Positions 6,186-8,368 of a DNA stretch of 8,368 nt are shown here, piece by piece. The notes under the pieces were generated by a model that worked only from the letters and a program-made list of their open reading frames with translations, was not told the DNA's origin and did not search any database. The stretch lies in contig CAADYJ010000022.1 in the NCBI GenBank assembly GCA_900753245.1, positions 1 to 8,368 on the forward strand. The letters are read 5' to 3'. The translations under genes were made by a program, and so were the position numbers. Position 1 is the first letter of the stretch, and every line of letters begins with the position of its first letter. The DNA comes from Clostridia bacterium (GTDB lineage Bacteria; Bacillota; Clostridia; TANB77; CAG-508).

Positions 6186-6383
6186 ATGAAAAGTTCAAAA
6201 GAGTTTATGGACAATTTTATGGAAAACTGGAAAAATATGATTAAGTACCAAGATGTAAAATTGAATCCGATTGAGCCAAATTATGATGAGTTTGAAAGAG
6301 CGTTTAATGAAGAAAAGAAAATAGTAAGTACTCAAGAATGTAGAGAATCTAGAAAAATGATAGAAATAGATGATGAAAGATAG
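6186..6383 (+). CDS. Small hydrophilic protein in the suf operon, hypothetical
   Basis: A 65-aa ORF with ATG 6186 placed by AAAGGGAAA (6171-6177). An in-frame TTG at 6168 would precede this Shine-Dalgarno and is less likely. The product is strongly charged: a basic N-terminus (MKSSKEFMDNFMENWKNMIKYQD), a middle with LNPIEPNYDEFERAFNEEKK, and an acidic end (KMIEIDDER), with a single Cys in TQECRES. No signal peptide or membrane segment is seen; it looks like a small, mostly helical soluble protein. It lies 28 bp after sufD, with 14 bp between its stop and the sufS start, so it is translated from the suf mRNA. I know no family for it. A role as SUF accessory factor rests on position only. Confidence 0.72.
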   Translation: MKSSKEFMDNFMENWKNMIKYQDVKLNPIEPNYDEFERAFNEEKKIVSTQECRESRKMIEIDDER

Positions 6384-6397
6384 AAGGAAGGATGTTA

Positions 6398-7625
<1,228 letters not shown>

Positions 7626-7641
7626 ACAACTAATTTAACTC

Positions 7642-7782
7642 ATTTAATAATATATTGTTTTTTATACCTTGGTGTCGCGGCCTGCCTTTTATAAAATTGC
7701 TAGTACGTTGGTCGCTCCAATCGCACTCGCATAGCTCGTTTGGTCGACTTACGCGGTATTGCAAAACAATATATTATTAAAT
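7642..7782. repeat. Inverted-repeat element with a GC-rich core (MITE-like or structured RNA)
   Basis: Two perfect 20-bp arms (7642-7661 and 7763-7782) in inverted orientation. Inside, after a small internal loop, ATACC (7664-7668) pairs with GGTAT (7755-7759). The core 7667-7756 has 48 G/C in 90 bases (53%), far above the surrounding DNA. It can form several alternative short stems, for example TTGG/CCAA at 7708-7720, GTCG/CGAC and CGCG/CGCG, and holds the palindrome TTTTATAAAA (7687-7696). No clear target-site duplication and no gene is seen. A T7 run (7794-7800) follows on the plus strand, so the big hairpin may also attenuate sufS-to-sufU transcription. Composition suggests a mobile or horizontally acquired element. 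Confidence 0.75.
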
Positions 7783-7820
7783 TATTAAAACTATTTTTTT
7801 ATTAAAGGAAGGAAATAAAA

Positions 7821-8261
7821 ATGGAAGACTTAACAGATGTTTATAACGAGCTAATAATGGAACATAGTATGAACTCATATAACAAAAAAGAACTTAAAAA
7901 TGCAGATTACTGTGAAGTTGGTCATAATCCAAATTGTGGAGATGAAATAACACTTGAATTAAAACTAAATGGAGATATAATTGAAGATATGGCCTTTTCA
8001 GGACATGGATGTGCAATCTCACAAGCATCAACATCTATAATGATAGATACTCTAAAAGGAAAAACAATAGAAGAGGCAAAAGAAATTGTAAAAACTTTTA
8101 TAGAAATGATAAAAAGAGAAACAACTGATGAAAAGGAACTACAAAAATTAGAGGATGCCATCGCTTTTAGAAATGTAGCCAATATGCCTGCGAGAGTAAA
8201 ATGTGCACTTTTAGCATGGCATACTGTTGAAGATATGTTAAATAAGAACAATGAAAAGTAA
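7821..8261 (+). CDS. sufU: Sulfur-transfer protein SufU
   Basis: IscU-fold zinc protein that accepts persulfide sulfur from SufS and passes it to SufBCD in Gram-positive bacteria. The 146 residues show YNELIMEHSMN (8-18), NPNCGDEITLEL with Cys39 and Asp41, FSGHGCAISQASTSIM with Cys64, the SufU-specific insert between strands and C-terminal helices (about 80-115), and NMPARVKCALLAWHT with Cys128. The three Cys and one Asp are the zinc/catalytic ligands of the family. AAAGGAAGG (7804-7812) precedes ATG 7821. The gene is 195 bp after sufS because of the inverted-repeat element. It is the last suf gene seen. Confidence 0.96.
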   Translation: MEDLTDVYNELIMEHSMNSYNKKELKNADYCEVGHNPNCGDEITLELKLNGDIIEDMAFSGHGCAISQASTSIMIDTLKGKTIEEAKEIVKTFIEMIKRETTDEKELQKLEDAIAFRNVANMPARVKCALLAWHTVEDMLNKNNEK

Positions 8262-8262
8262 G

Positions 8263-8289
8263 CCTAAAATTTTAAGGATTTCTTTTTTT
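8263..8289 (+). terminator. Weak candidate terminator after sufU
   Basis: CCT (8263-8265) can pair with AGG (8275-8277) around an A/T-only interior, followed by ATTTC and a T7 run (8283-8289). The stem is short and bulged, so termination here is plausible mainly because of the position and T run. Confidence 0.35.
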
Positions 8290-8325
8290 ATATTATAGGA
8301 AACTTCTACTTTTTGTGAAAGAGAA

Positions 8326-8356
8326 CAAAAAAATAAAAGGCACAATAAATATGCCT
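8326..8356 (-). terminator. Minus-strand terminator of a convergent gene beyond the window
   Basis: Read on the minus strand, AGGCA (plus 8352-8356) pairs with TGCCT (plus 8338-8342) around a 9-nt loop and is followed by TTTATTTTTTTG (plus 8326-8337 region). The orientation implies a gene on the minus strand whose 3' end lies just right of the window. Confidence 0.55.
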
Positions 8357-8368
8357 CAAAATTTAAAT

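Noticed and set aside
7689..7748. Minus-strand open frame of about 19 codons in the GC-rich core (reads VDQTSYASAIGATNVLAIL)
   Set aside because: Bounded by stop codons on both sides, with no start codon or ribosome binding site; kept only as a curiosity of the element.

Overview
The window comes from a very AT-rich, low-GC Gram-positive bacterium. Purine-rich Shine-Dalgarno sites (AAGGAG/AAAGGA) precede nearly every gene, Arg is mostly AGA, and Mini-III RNase and RbgA are Firmicutes-type proteins. Together with a SufCBDSU-type iron-sulfur operon this suggests a clostridial, probably gut-associated Firmicute. The exact taxon cannot be read from the sequence.

Positions 1-1930: the 3' end of a RhuM-family gene, then a tight pair of ribosome-maturation genes, rbgA (50S assembly GTPase) and mrnC (Mini-RNase III, 23S rRNA maturation). 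A long-stem intrinsic terminator closes this unit.

Positions 1995-8261: a SUF iron-sulfur cluster assembly locus in the order regulator - sufC - sufB - [minus-strand small gene] - sufD - small ORF - sufS - [GC-rich inverted-repeat element] - sufU. A perfect consensus sigma-A type promoter (TTGACA-17-TATAAT) drives it. The -35 box and the transcription start region each carry a copy of a 16-bp half-symmetric motif, which I read as twin operators. The first gene is a DtxR/MntR-fold repressor whose usual metal ligands are almost all replaced and which has gained a C-terminal Cys cluster. I propose it as an Fe-S-status sensor for the operon. SufS/SufU would supply sulfur from cysteine to the SufBCD scaffold and ATPase.

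The suf locus has several irregularities. sufS carries a one-base insertion that puts the catalytic Cys loop out of frame, although the downstream 52 codons are intact. A REP-like palindrome supplies the stop codon of sufC. Between sufB and sufD lies a complete minus-strand transcription unit: promoter, perfect Shine-Dalgarno, 52-codon membrane peptide and terminator. Its -10 box is part of a 17-bp palindrome that also holds a plus-strand -10 for sufD. A roughly 140-bp inverted-repeat element with a 53% GC core sits between sufS and sufU. An uncharacterised 65-aa ORF lies between sufD and sufS.

Positions 8262-8368: a weak terminator-like site after sufU, and a minus-strand terminator that implies a convergent gene just beyond the window.
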